Assembly (NCBI GenBank): GCA_008477525.1 | Contig: SPDT01000007.1 | Location: 1,860,001 to 1,924,000, forward strand | DNA length: 64,000 bases | From: Hypomyces perniciosus | Lineage: Eukaryota > Ascomycota > Sordariomycetes > Hypocreales > Hypocreaceae | Reading direction: 5' to 3' | In this document: positions 1-12,253 of the stretch, piece by piece | Position numbering within the stretch: the first letter of the stretch is position 1 | How the letters are laid out: every line of letters starts with the position of its first letter | Notes under the pieces: generated by a model | Told to the model about the DNA's origin: nothing | What the model saw: only the letters and a program-made list of their open reading frames with translations | Databases searched by the model: none | Made by a program: the position numbers and the translations under genes

Positions 1-416
1 GCTTGCTTGCTCTGTTGGACCGTCCCCGATGGCTTCCTCATCTTGCCTCACGCTGCAACCAAGGCGACAACAAGACAGATGCCGGCACCTCGTGATGATC
101 CATCCGTGTCAGAACGAAGCGGTAAGAAGAAACAAGCAAACAAACGAAACTAAGCTACGATAGCCTACATACACACATACAGATGACCCGCTGGGCGTGC
201 GTGCGAGGGAGTGAGACGATTCTGACCTTGTCTCGTCTCGTCCCTCTCATGTACGAGTGCTCCGTACTGTACTCCGTATCGACCTAGAGACCCATTCCGA
301 TGACTGACGGATGCTCTTCTTGTGCCATGTTGGAACGCTTTCACAACTCGGAGCCATCCATCCATGGCGCAATCTAGCCAGCTCAACACCAACAAAGCCG
401 GCCAGGCAGAGCGCCC

Positions 417-476
417 TGCCATGCCATGCCATGCCATGCTACGTATGTATGCATGCATGTATGTATGTATGTGTGT
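417..476. repeat. ATGCC and ATGT microsatellites
   Basis: Several copies of a five-base ATGCC unit run directly into ATGT and ATGC tetranucleotide units. Confidence 0.8.
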
Positions 477-670
477 AGAACCAAGAATCGTGACACGGTT
501 CTCTCTGTATTCGTAGGCTGCCACAAAGGATGCGAAGATGCCCAAGCCGTCCATCCATCATGCCCTCCAGCACACATCATGACAGCCGCACATCCCGCAA
601 GGCGAGCGGCCATGCCGTCACTCCGCCCTCCCAGCTAGTAAGTAGTACCACCTGCGTAGATATCGTCCGT

Positions 671-671
671 T

Positions 672-711
<40 letters not shown>
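671..711. repeat. (ATACAT)n microsatellite
   Basis: About six tandem hexanucleotide units of the type ATACAT are seen directly. Confidence 0.9.
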
Positions 712-2806
712 CAAACGACGAGATATAATGTAGACTGCCTGCATCAATTATGACGCACGTGTCCGCCAGTCCGGCGAGGGTACAGAAACCCTATCTCCGT
801 ATTCGTACATTTGCTTCATCATTGTACATGCCTCGTACATGCGTGCGTGTTGTTCAAACACCCCTCCGGTTCAGGCTACTGCATCCCTATTCATGCCTTA
901 CCTGCAACAACACCGTGCGGATGGATACACACGCCTTATTTTACTGATGCCTCAAAAAGGAAAAGGAAAGAATAACAAAGAATAAAATAAAGAAGATTTT
1001 TTTCTTTCTTTCTTCAGGTCCAAATTACGTAGTACGGATCCAGGAGAAGGCGAGGAATCAGGATATGACAGGGCTTCCTCGCTCCTTGTCTTATTACTAC
1101 TAGACTGCATTCCACTGGGCCGTTGCCCATCAACACCCCCCAATGTTTAGCAAAACAAAGGGACCATTGACAAGACCACAAAGATCAAATTTTTTTCTCT
1201 CCGTCTTTCTCAGACAAGCATAAGCACGCTAATCGCTTTCTTCACTGGCATTGTGCTAACTGCGCCGCCCACCGAAACACATACTACTGATATTGGTGGA
1301 TGGTATTTTGTTAGCGAGGGTTGTGCAGATCTCGGATATGTGAGATGACTCCGAACTTGATGATGATACTACTACATACCCTCAAAATGCATGTCTCTTT
1401 TTATTTTAGTTCTTCTGCCCTATTCTTCGGGTTCGGGTCATCATATCTCATTCTTATCTTATGAGACATCTTGTGTATGAACAAACCAATCATGGTACAA
1501 CCAAACAAGTAAGGGGAAAGCAACACACTACACCACAGACCCTCATGCTTTCAGAGAGAAAACGAAACACCGCACCCTAATTACACATTAATATGCTTAG
1601 CACTATCGCGCCCATAACCAGTGCTGTCAATGCCGAACACGAGGTGCCACTGCATGTTGAACGGCTCTTGTGAGGTCCTCCACAGAAGAATATCCACTGC
1701 CATCTCGCCTCCAAAATACTGACAAGATTATGAAAAGTCCTTTGCATAGTCTCTGGCCGTAGAAATTGTCTCAAAAAAACATGCAGCTAGCTCTTCATTA
1801 TGACAACCTTGATCTAGAACGTTAGCGAGTTATGGCATATGCATGCTACAAAAGGAGCGCTGTCGTGACCTTGATCCATGCCAGATAAACAAGTAGAAAG
1901 AATGGGAAGAGACCTGCTGTCTCAAAATAATTAATTACCTCCCCCGCTGCCCGGAAAAGATCTAGATATAAAGTTCCACGAGAGAGAATTAACATTGTCG
2001 TCGTTGCTGGAGAGTATCCAATTCCCAGTGTAGATGTCGCATTCCCGAGTTCCAGTCATCGAAGCAACACCAGATTTGCCTCATGATATTGAATGCCTAT
2101 TCTAGTTGCTTGGATATTATGGTCGTCCGAGAAATATCGAGCACTGTTTTTTACACGCATGCCCCTCTGTTGTTGGGTCTGAACCTCAAGTCTTCTTCTG
2201 AGGGGTGTAAAGGGCAGAAGCTTTTATATAATGCATCTCTACTATAAATCCGTATAACAACTTGAATGGTCAAGAGATTAAGTTTGGCTAAACAACCACC
2301 ATGACGCGATCGTCGCCAAGGACACCAACAACTACCTAAGTGTCGTTTGCCGTAATAGGAAGGAAACGGCTGATCTAAAATCTAGTGTCTAGTGAGTGGC
2401 TTCAAGCTAGAACTGCTGCCGGCGTAGGCTAAAGATAGATATGTAGATATACTGCGAGGATGAACACCAGGTTGATATGACCGAGGGGGGTTGCAATGGA
2501 AGTCTCAGTAGCTAGAATACAGCACCATTGGGAACGGTTGGATTGGGGTACGAATAGGGGAGGTAATGAACGGTCTCAAATAGGGGATGGCTATGCTCTG
2601 ATACCCCTGAGCTTGGACAAGTGATAACCAACATGGTTCAATTATGGTGGCGTCATGATCGTATTCATTGGCGTGGCCATGACTATGGAAGTAGGTCGTA
2701 AATAGGTAAGAACAATACCCCTATATCCCATTCGGCGGTGTTCCATTTACAGCGAAGGCCAGCACCCAGAATTTCCGCAGCGTCTCTGCAGTTGCTGTCT
2801 CTAGAG

Positions 2807-3560
2807 TCATTCCTTGAGCAGGTCGATGATTTCGTCTGCCAGTACTTGTTCAGACACTCGCATCTGGTCAAACAAGGAGATTCGAGGCTGGTCGGCAGGA
2901 GTCCGGCCTGCGCTGTCTTGAGTTGCCAGTGGAGTGGTTGGGCTCATCTTCAGACGTGTGGCAATCGAAGACGAGAAGGGGAATTTAGGGATAGACAAGA
3001 TATCACATAAATGGGGGGAATGCTTGCGGTAAGTGGATTCACTGGAGTGTTTGTACGAAGGAGAGAGAGCTCCCACGTCTGGATAGGCTCTGCTTGCGTT
3101 CGGCTTCCCGCTCTTTCTTTCTTTGTCTCCCTCTTCACCTGACCTCTTGGGCCTCCGGTTGTTGGCTTTCTTGTTTGAGGGGGCCGGATCTTCAACAGGG
3201 GCGCCCTCTTCCTCCCCGATCTCCCTAGACACGAAGATGGTGACCTGGGAGTTCTCATCATCACAAATTAACGTGAAGAAAATTATAGACATCGACGATG
3301 GTGGAAATACCCTTTCTCATAGCATCAATAAATGGGTGGCACAAGTTTAGCGTTGCCTTCAAGTTTCGAGGGTCTTGCTCTAAACGGTCTGCAATCTGCT
3401 TGAATAACTCCTGTTATTTCATCGTTGGGAAGCTGGCATGCGCGACTGAGTTTCTGGTCGCATATGCAGTGATAGATGTCCTGACCTCTTCGATATCCCA
3501 GTCCATTGTTCGTTTAGTAACGACCTCCCTGTTGAAGATCCGACCAAGAATAGGAAACTA
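2807..3560 (-). pseudogene. unrecognised coding fragment, possibly broken
   Basis: Reading leftward on the minus strand, a frame starting at a Met at about 3506 (MDWDIEEVRTSITAYATR...) meets a TAA at 3414-3416. It then stays open for about 50 codons with protein-like content (ELFKQIADRLEQDPRNLKA... FIDAMRKGISTIVDVYNFLH). A further open frame in another phase, rich in Lys, Arg and Glu, runs from 3292 to 2807. This could be a gene with introns I cannot place (an AG precedes the GAG after the stop) or a decayed copy. I recognise no family and assign no function. Confidence 0.25.
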
Positions 3561-3679
3561 AGCCCCTTCCTATCCCAGACAGGAACTCTCAAGAAAGCAT
3601 GCTGCATATCGGATCGTTCAACCAGGACCTCCCATTTCTGAGAGAGCAGAAGAAGAAGTCGAGCAGACACCCTAATGCC

Positions 3680-6600
3680 CCTTCGCCGGTCGTGTCACTA
3701 CAAATTGAGGCACCGGCGCAAGCGGGGGACAGAAAAGGAGGGACCGTGAAATATATGCAAAGTAAATTGCTACAGATGACTATGAGGGCCACATATTACC
3801 CTTATTACTATGTATAACCCTTCTTACTGTAGATGCCTTTCATTGCTATACATGACTCCTATCTCGTTGGTGTTTGCGGCTGTAGTACAATTGTAAAAAG
3901 GTCTTAATACGCTGCCAGCTAGCCAGTATCTTGATGGGACTCAAAGAGTTACTGACATTGTGGGCGAGATATCGGTCGACACCGATACGTTTACACTGCC
4001 TAATGTACAGATGTTGATGTTAAAGGTTGATCCAGACAGCGTTTGCGCGTATTCGGAGCGGGGACGGGAAATCCCGGCGGATAAAAGGTGGGTCTTGGCT
4101 TGGTTCCGAGTGGCGAAGGGTCCCGTATTTACACGTGATCTTACATGGCGATACAATATTGAAGGGCTATTACGTCATTACTCTTACTTGGCTTTCCCAA
4201 CTTCAACTTTCTGATTCCAAATTGCCGCTTTTTATCACTGCTTTTGACACGCCGCAAATAATGTGCTCAATATGCGTGGTGGTGGTTTAGCGAATGAGAC
4301 GGACCATATTTCTGTTTTGGGGGGTGACGAACAAAACCTCCACAAGCCTCATCTAGTAGGTCTGCTTTGGACATCTAATTATCATTAACGGACTGCCGAG
4401 GTTCCCGACATGATCCCAAGCTTCTCCTTCAGAGCGGCGAATCTTACAATACCAGTCATCAATCTGTGAAACGACACATATCACCTCATGACCCAAGACC
4501 GCGTTGGCGAATCGATATCCGTTTTCGATGACTCACATCCACAATCCGGCTAATAATACCCAAATCTGCCAATGCCGTCGCAGCATCTCATATTGCCACC
4601 TTCTTATGCGCCCAAGAGTTTGTCCGATATATCTCCCTCTTCAGGCACAGAGGAAATGACGCGTTAATTCATTCACGGCTGGGGCGGCGCAGCGTTGGGC
4701 TGCCTCACGTCGCGGAGCTCGCAGCAACCACACTCGTGAAACATGGCACCGGACGAGAAGAGGATCCGAGCAGGCAGCAGTCCTCCACGACAATGAAAGG
4801 ACTTCTCAGACAAACGAATGGTACGGAGCTGAAAAGCATGAGTTCTTTTGGCGCTGAGGCTCAGTCCTAGCTGCAAACCTGCACGTCACGATATTCACAT
4901 GCTCGTCAACATGGCAGCTGTGTTCGGTCGTCTTCGATCCTGGTTGGACGAAAGTTGGCCAATGCATGGCGGCTATGCCAAGTCAGCCTCACTTTAAGGG
5001 TCTATTGGTGAATCTCTCTTCGACGGACATGGTGTTGTGGCTGGCTATCTGTCTCGCTACTGGTCCGTTTCGTTCCAGGTATGAGTAGTGTGGTTCTGCC
5101 TTGTGTGATACCGGTACGCCCACCATCTTTGCTTGACTCGACAGTGGCGATGCCACGTTATCCTCGGTGAGAACAGCAGGACGGCTTGAGGCGCAACCGA
5201 TCATCTCTCGCACTGGGTTGATGTTAAGGACTTTCTCAGAGGGTTGGCCAATGATGGTACAAGGCTTCAGTGAACGTTACGAGCAAATCGACCGCTCGCA
5301 GAGGAAGGAGCTGAAAGACATCGAGATCTCGTATCATGAAGGCCCAAAAATCTGGGGCGTTGAGTCACCGATTGTCGTCAACCCGATTTCTGCCTGAATG
5401 TCGCAATGGTTTATGAAGCGTTACCATAGTAGTATTTATTTATGTCTCTCTGACTCAAGTGAATCAGCTCCGAATCAACTGATGCTTCATGTGCCACATT
5501 CATCATCTTCGGAGAGGCAGAATTGAGACAACGTTGCATGGCTCTTCTTTCCATGTCCAAATGAATCAGTGGGGAGTACCAATTGCTACGAAGAAAAGTT
5601 GGCAGAAACGCCTGGAGATGAACAAGGTTACATGCATGAGGCTAAATCCCAAGTATATTTCATTTTTAAAACATACGCGAATGCCATGCCATGCTCATAT
5701 AGGACTTGCTCTTTGGCCATAGAAGCCACACATCGAACTGCTGATGGTCTCTACTGAAGGATCTCGCTTACAATGAAGACACTATATCCGAAACTATCTT
5801 TCACGGGGAGAGTATAATACATGTGTGGGTGTACTATTCATGAACCTATATATTCCGTCCCGTAGATGTAATGTACGTCTTATGCCTACACTCTTCAGGT
5901 AAATATGAGCGCAATGAGACCTCACGCAGTACTGCTGTAGTAGCCAAAAGATCTCCTTGGTGTTCCATCTGCCCCATCGTCTACCACTTGCTCATTTTTG
6001 GAGAAGTGCTTTAAGCCAAGCAACGTTGCACGAGATGTCTGCAACATACCCATGAATCTGGAATTGAGGTTCACGGTCAAGTGAGGCCATTGCTGGTCCC
6101 GATCCTCTCTCGATGTTCCTATTCTTTACACAACTCACTTTCAGAGTAACTCTTTCGCTAGACCCAAGACGGCCCAAGACGGATTTCTGGAAAACTCACT
6201 CATAACACCATTCCCACACATGACATTGTATACGTATCTATTTAGAACATTATAGCCATTCATTTCCATGTCCCATCGATTCGTGACATCGTATGCGCAT
6301 TATATTACTGTATACTCATCTAGTTTAACACCATACCCATTTGTAGTGTCGTGTTTGTTTGTAATATCCTATATCTCACCCCTTCCCCCCAATATGGTAG
6401 AGCCGACGCGACGACACTCCTATCAGAGCAGGCTCCTAGGAAATGAGGGACAAAGATGAAGGAAACTGGAGTGATGCTGCTTCTAGTGATGTAGATGCGA
6501 AATTCTGACTTCAAGAATGACGCCAATAAAAGTTCTCATCCTGACGATGCTGACGCTGATGCTGGTAAAGATACAAATGAGATTATGGCAACGCTGGTGA

Positions 6601-8213
6601 CGAAGCCACGCCAGTAAAGATGATGATTTTTTTACAGAAAAGAAGAAAAAATATGAAAAGAATAAGTATACTATCTGTGAAGAATCTGGGACTGAGAGCT
6701 TGGATACGAGCCCGCTCTCTAATCCCCGTCGAACATCGAGTCGGATCAGAGATAGTTGTCATTCATTGTCTTATAGAGCACAGAAGTACAATGCAACATC
6801 GTCAGGCTACACGAAAATATTGAAACATTTTTTTTTGCTTTTGTAAAAGAGATGGCTTTTGTCCATCACTTCCTCGGAGTCGGGGCCAGTGCAAACCCAC
6901 CCGTACTCTCAGTATTATACCAATAAGGTATGCAAAGTGTAAATCCACGACTCCCCCCTGAGTTTCCTGCCTGGATTCCAAAAGCTTTTCTGATCTCAAA
7001 AGCGTATTGAAAGGTTTGCATGGTCGGGGGAGTCACCCCTAGTATGTCTTTGGGCGTCATTCAGGAGATCACTCGCTCCTCCGCTCCAGCCCGTGAACGA
7101 CAAACAGCTGCCTAAAAAACATTTTCTTGAAATATTAAAGCCAAAGATTTTATATCTTCTTCATATACGAGGATACAGAGCTGACTTTCCTCCGGCTTTC
7201 TAGCATTTTTACAGACTTCACCGACTTGTTCCGATATCATGGGCAAGTAGAAGATTCCATGAGGCTCCAATGCAGCAATATAAGGATCAGACTCCAAAGA
7301 TAGGCGAGCCTGATGGCTGTTAGTACCATGCTCACCTCGAAAAAGGGGGGAGAGGTATATCCTCGTGTGTACAAGGGGTCATCGTTCAACCATTGCCAGA
7401 ATTCTCATCAATGGTGAATATTTTACCGTCTCACGTACTGTCGTCCCTCAACTCCCTAAGAATAGAAGAGTAGTCAAGGCAATAACAGGGAACTCTTCCT
7501 CTCCTTTCAAATGCATTTCACATACCCAAGCAGGCTCTGCTGCATCCCTACCGCCTTCTCTCTACAACAAGTCCAAGATGGGATAGGCATAACGGTTTGG
7601 TGCCCTGTTGTAGCGCAAGCTGTATAATATCTCAAAACTTGACACTCAGTTTTCCAGAATACATGACTAAATCAAGTTGCTCATGACGGGGATAAGTCCA
7701 ATACATCTGACGCTGTAACCAAAATACACTAGGCATGCTTCCGCTTCCCAAAACTACCACCATGTCACGCCTCTCGAAAGAATAAACCCACCTATGGAAG
7801 CTCCGCGATGTTCCCCTACGCCTACAACTGAACACGCAAAAATGCAATCAAGACCCACAGCATATGCACAGATATAATCCCTTTTGGCTCTCTTTTCCAA
7901 AATGCGCCGCCTCCCCATTCTCCCGCCCACCCCATCCATCTATTTAATGACATCCAGACCGTAAAATCGTAGAGAGGAGGCGTATAGAGGGGGAAAGAAA
8001 GAAAGGAAAATAAAAAGGGCGATGCGTTTGATCGAGTAAAGCGGGGACATATAGTTGACAATAAAAAGTCAGTCAGAAAATGGAGTATAAATCTCTCCTC
8101 CCACACCGACCGACTATGGCAAGGATGCCGTTTCGACAGCGGAGAAAGCTCCAGACTGTGTGGTCTGGTACCGTGTAACAATTCGTTCGTATAGTTGCCC
8201 ACAGAGGGGCCTT
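3680..8213. other. long spacer, no supported gene
   Basis: Only short scattered frames are present. The most protein-like is a 61-codon minus-strand frame at 7112-7297 (ESDPYIAALEPHGIFYLP...), which has no recognisable family and no clear exon partners. The right part, about 7750-8213, is probably the 3' untranslated region of the methyltransferase gene that ends at 8214. Confidence 0.4.
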
Positions 8214-9611
8214 CTAAGCTGCATCCAGGGGTTTGTACCCATAAATGCTGTGGAAGGGGAAGTAGTCGTGAAACTTGGAAATCCCGTTCACCTCGGCAAC
8301 GAGAGACTTGCGGACATCGACAAGGAACATCTCGATCTGGAGGTTGGTCCATCCGAGACCGTCACGGAAGGGCCGCCGTGCCAGCCCAACCAGACCCCAC
8401 ATGATAACGTCTCGCAAGATGTGTCCACACTCCTGGAGGCGTCTCTTCTTTGGCCACGGCCCATTCGGGCATTTCAAGTCTTTCCGTTTCAGTCCTTGGA
8501 AACCGGCAGTAGCGAGTTCATCCTGGATGGACAAAATGGCATTGAGGTTTGAGCCAAGCCTCACCAACCCATCTTCTAGATACTCCAGGAAGTTACGCCA
8601 TGCATAGGGCTCGTCGCATGAACTGTCGTCACACGCGGCTGCGTACTGAAACTCCTGGACTTCGACGTAACCGCCAGGTTTTAGGTGTCTAGGGGGTGCT
8701 GTTAGTTGGTTGTCTGTGGGGTGAAGGGCCTTCCTCGGTGATCGAGGGAGGGGAAAGCTTGGTCAACTCACTTATATATGCGCTGCCAGAGTTCTGCCCG
8801 GTTCTTGATAGAGTGGCAGGTGTGGCGAATATGTATGTAGTCAAACGTATTTTCGGGGTAGGTCCATCCGGCCTCGTGTTCAATATCATCAACGACGAAG
8901 AGCGCGTTCTCCGGAACCCAGTCAGGTTGGATTGGCGACAGGTCCATGCCATGGAATTGTGTGTGAGGGTACACATCAGCCACTAAAAGGAGCCAACCAA
9001 GTCTTGTTAGAGAAAAAAACCACGAACGAAAAGGGGAAGGGAGAAGATCCGAACTCATTGTCCAGGGTCATTGGTACTTTCCCATGGCCAAGGACAACAA
9101 AATTCTAGCGGAACTCCTTAAGGACTTACATTCAATACACCATTTACCCGTTCCCGTGCCTATATCCTCAAGTTAGTATCAGTGTGACAACCTAGGAAGA
9201 AGGGAGGTCGGATGTCCGGGATAGCTCACCTAAATCGAGAACCTCGGCGCCTCGTGCGAACAGGTCATGGACAGGTGCGAAGAAGTAGGCGCCCTCGCAC
9301 AAGTGAATGGTCAGGTTGTGCTTGAGGTCATCGCGGAACTGCTCCGTCTCGTCATTTGGAAAGGCATATTGCCCGGCGTGATAGGCGTGGTAGCGCAGGC
9401 CACCGTCGACAATATGCTGGCGGATGCTATCGGTAAGACTGCGTGTGTCATCACAGTCGTCATCAACGATGATTTCGCCCTTCTCAATGCTCTGGATGAC
9501 GAGGGCTTCTTGAGAGGAGCCCACAGCGAGAGCGGAGCCGGTCGAGGTCGAGACGGGTGAGGTTGGACGAGGGGGTGGGTTCTGAACAGAACCGCCAGCG
9601 TCGTCCTTCAT
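8214..9611 (-). CDS. LaeA-like SAM-dependent methyltransferase
   Basis: Four exons: 9230-9611, 9130-9159, 8772-8982 and 8214-8688, giving 365 residues. The N-terminal third is low-complexity and Pro/Ser/Thr-rich. Then comes the family entry motif GLRYHAYHAGQYAFPND, the SAM-binding motif I EVLDLGTGTGKWCIEL, the acidic-loop segment FHGMDLSPIQPDWVPEN and the post-motif segment KHLKPGGYVEVQEF. This order matches fungal LaeA-like (Llm, 'UMTA') methyltransferases, which are small-molecule or protein methylases, some controlling secondary metabolism. Substrate and target are not readable here. I chose the Met at 9611 because upstream residues in the frame look non-conserved; a Met at 9752 would add 47 residues. 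The 30-base second exon carries most of motif I, so automated callers may miss it. The gene stands alone, with 6.5 kb of spacer upstream. Confidence 0.88.
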
Positions 9612-11400
9612 GTTCACTCCTGAATAACGAAAAGTGAAAGAGAATCGGGATAGGCAAGGCGAAGTCGAGTGAGGCGAGACAAAACTAGTCGGAATCGGCG
9701 TGGTGAGGGAATGGTGTTTTGTTCGGAGTTGCTGGGCTGATTTCTCGCGCAATCCAGGCCAGATAGGATGTTGTTGTTTGATGATGAAGGCGGTGGATAG
9801 TCGGCGTTAGGCTCTGGACAATTTATGGACGTGGGCCGTCAAGAACAAGAAGCCAGTGAGCACCAGCCAGTAGAAGCAGCTCGGCAGGGAATTGACAGGT
9901 TGGTGTACGTGTATGGTTATGGTACTGGTATGAACGAGCCCACAGGGGACATCGTTAACTAATGTATGTTCTGACGAGGCGGTTCTTCGACTAGGCGGCG
10001 CTAGGCCCGGCCCACGGAGACGACAAGTCAAGCCAGGATGAACTCGTACAGACGGTTCTCACGGCTCTAGTACGTTCGTACGTATGAAGTACAGCACGTT
10101 TGTACATACAGCGGTAGTGCGGTAGCGTAGGAGTCCAGTGACGCACGAGTGGATGGGCACAGCGGAGTGGCCGTCCGTATCCTTATTGCGCTTCCGCTTG
10201 CTTGGGTGGATGAGGATGAGACTGGAGTGAGTGGGTAGGTTGTTCCGGACCACAGGGCCGGTGCCGGGGCGGCTTTCGGTATTCCGACGGAGGGTTACAA
10301 GCGTACTGTATCGTTTGGAGGAAGAGAATGGAAGACAGAGTAGGACAAGAGGGCGGAAGGTGAGACGTTTGTCTGGGCGGTGGTGAGCGAGTGTTGGCGT
10401 CCGAATGTCTCTGTGTGCATGTGCCACACTGGTGAAGGTGTCTCGGTGCAAGTGCGTGCGTGTGTACCAAGTACGCTGTAGAGTCGCCAGCTGGAGTATT
10501 AATAACACTCGTATGTAAGATACTAATTGTTTGCTGCAGGCCGGAGAGAAAAAGGCAACAAAACAAGTTGTTCCAGTCTGACAGGCAGGTTTGTTAAAAT
10601 GAGGAGAGTGGTTCACATGGGGGGATCAGGAACCATTTGAAGAAGAGAAACGGATTCATGGATCATGGATCAATGCACATATGCACGCCTTGGATGGGGG
10701 TGTGTGTATAAGACCGGGGATAACCAGATCGACGGGATACGAGTAAGGGAATTGTATGGTAGGTTTCTACGAGTATGTATGTAAGTTGTCTGCGGATGCC
10801 GCATACGACTCGTGCGCCGTTCTTGTATCCGTTATTATTAACTCAAATACGGAGTACGTTGGTTGGCTTTTGACGTCAAGAGAAAGGCAAACCACGCCCG
10901 ATGGTGTGTTTTCTTTTTCCATCGCACTTTTGGTGGTTTCTTTTTCTTTTTTTCCGTTCTGGCCCTCGATCGGGGTTCCTTTTGCAAGACTTTCGGCCCC
11001 GTCTGTGTCTTTGTTCACGGTGACGAGCAACGGAAGCTCATCTTGGGAGGAATTGTCGCATAGTAATCAACGTTCCCGTATACTCGTATATAGCGCCAGC
11101 CATGTCTTTGCAAGCGATGCTGCTAGGCCTAGCCTCAGCGGGAGAGTCCAGTCCCATCATCGACCAGGCCGCGCTCGGCGTAGTGCTTGTGGGTGGCGCG
11201 GCGTGCTGGCCCGTTCACCATCTTGTGTTGTCCAAAGTGGCGCCAGAAGACGCAGGCTCGGTTCACAACCCAGATGGATGGTTAGATGGTGGGGTGGCGG
11301 ACGGGACGGCGGCGAGCTGGAGGCAAATCAGAACGCGGGCCTGCAGAGGCAGAGACAGCACACGCAGGCTGCTGTGTCAAATACCGATGCGAGGAAGAAG

Positions 11401-11434
11401 GTGGACAGAGAGTGGACAGAGAGTGGACAGAGAG
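11401..11434. repeat. three tandem copies of an 11-base unit
   Basis: The unit GTGGACAGAGA is repeated three times head to tail. Confidence 0.85.
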
Positions 11435-12207
11435 GAGTGTACGAGGTACTCGTAGTAGCAGTGCCAAGGACTGAGAGAGGAGCGCCCAGGGTCGAGTCTG
11501 AGGTGGTACGGGCGAGAGAGAGAGCGAGAACTGTGAATGTCCATCAGCTCAGCCGTACGAGATGAGATGCCGACCCTGGGCAAATCCAAGCAGGGGTGAG
11601 GCTGGCTGGCTGGCTGCTTGGCTGTTTGCTTTGGTGTCTTTTGCCCCCCCAGACGAAGGCCAGCTTAGTCGATCGGGGGGACGCCACAGACAGACGGACA
11701 AGTTGAATTCGCTCGCTCACACGCCAAGTCTTCACCCAGGAACCGCCATTTCGGTTGGCGCTTTTGCCTTTTTTGCTTCGTCGTTGGTTTATTTCCGAGA
11801 TGCTACCAAGTCGTACTCGTAGGAACTATCTGGTGGGGAGTAGAGTTTGTGTGGTAGTAAGTATTATTAGTACGGGGGTACAAGGGCATTTACCGTCTGA
11901 AGAGCCCACACTCTCGGGCCCGATTACCCTTCTAAGGCAAATGCGCCCAACTTGGTTTGCTCAAGTGCCATAGATAGTCACTAGTAGTATCGATCTCATG
12001 GAGTTACCACTGGCTCTAAGCATTTACCTCTTTGCTAGTCAGAGAATGGCAGCAGAGTTTTTGGGCCGTTTCGTTTCGATCCAGCGAAACTGTGTGCTCT
12101 CCGGCCCGACAGTCTGGTTCACCACGTATACGATCGGCGGGCGGCCTTTTGGTGGCCGTCATCCATCGTTTGCGTGTCCTCTTTTGCCCCATCACTATTA
12201 ATATCAT

Positions 12208-12253
12208 GTAGTACTTCGTAGTAGTACTTCGTAGTAGTACTTCGTACTCCGTA
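12208..12253. repeat. tandem GTAGTAGTACTTC units ending in a TACTCCGTA motif
   Basis: A 13-base unit, GTAGTAGTACTTC, occurs in two full copies plus a partial one, and the array ends in CGTACTCCGTA. It belongs with the dispersed TACGGAGTAC-type motifs discussed in the findings. Confidence 0.8.

Larger units (their letters stand above)
1..2680. other. gene-free left end with simple repeats
   Basis: No open frame here shows codon-like content, family similarity or a sensible exon chain on either strand. The stretch holds short tandem repeats (ATGCC and ATGT units near 417-476, ATACAT units near 671-711) and otherwise looks like ordinary AT/GC-mixed intergenic DNA. I see no transposon ends and no long repeats. 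Confidence 0.5.

Noticed and set aside
10756..11565. 269-codon plus-strand open frame
   Set aside because: Low-complexity Ser/Arg-rich translation with a tandem DNA repeat inside, overlapping frames on the other strand, and no family motif. It is most likely chance in GC-rich spacer.
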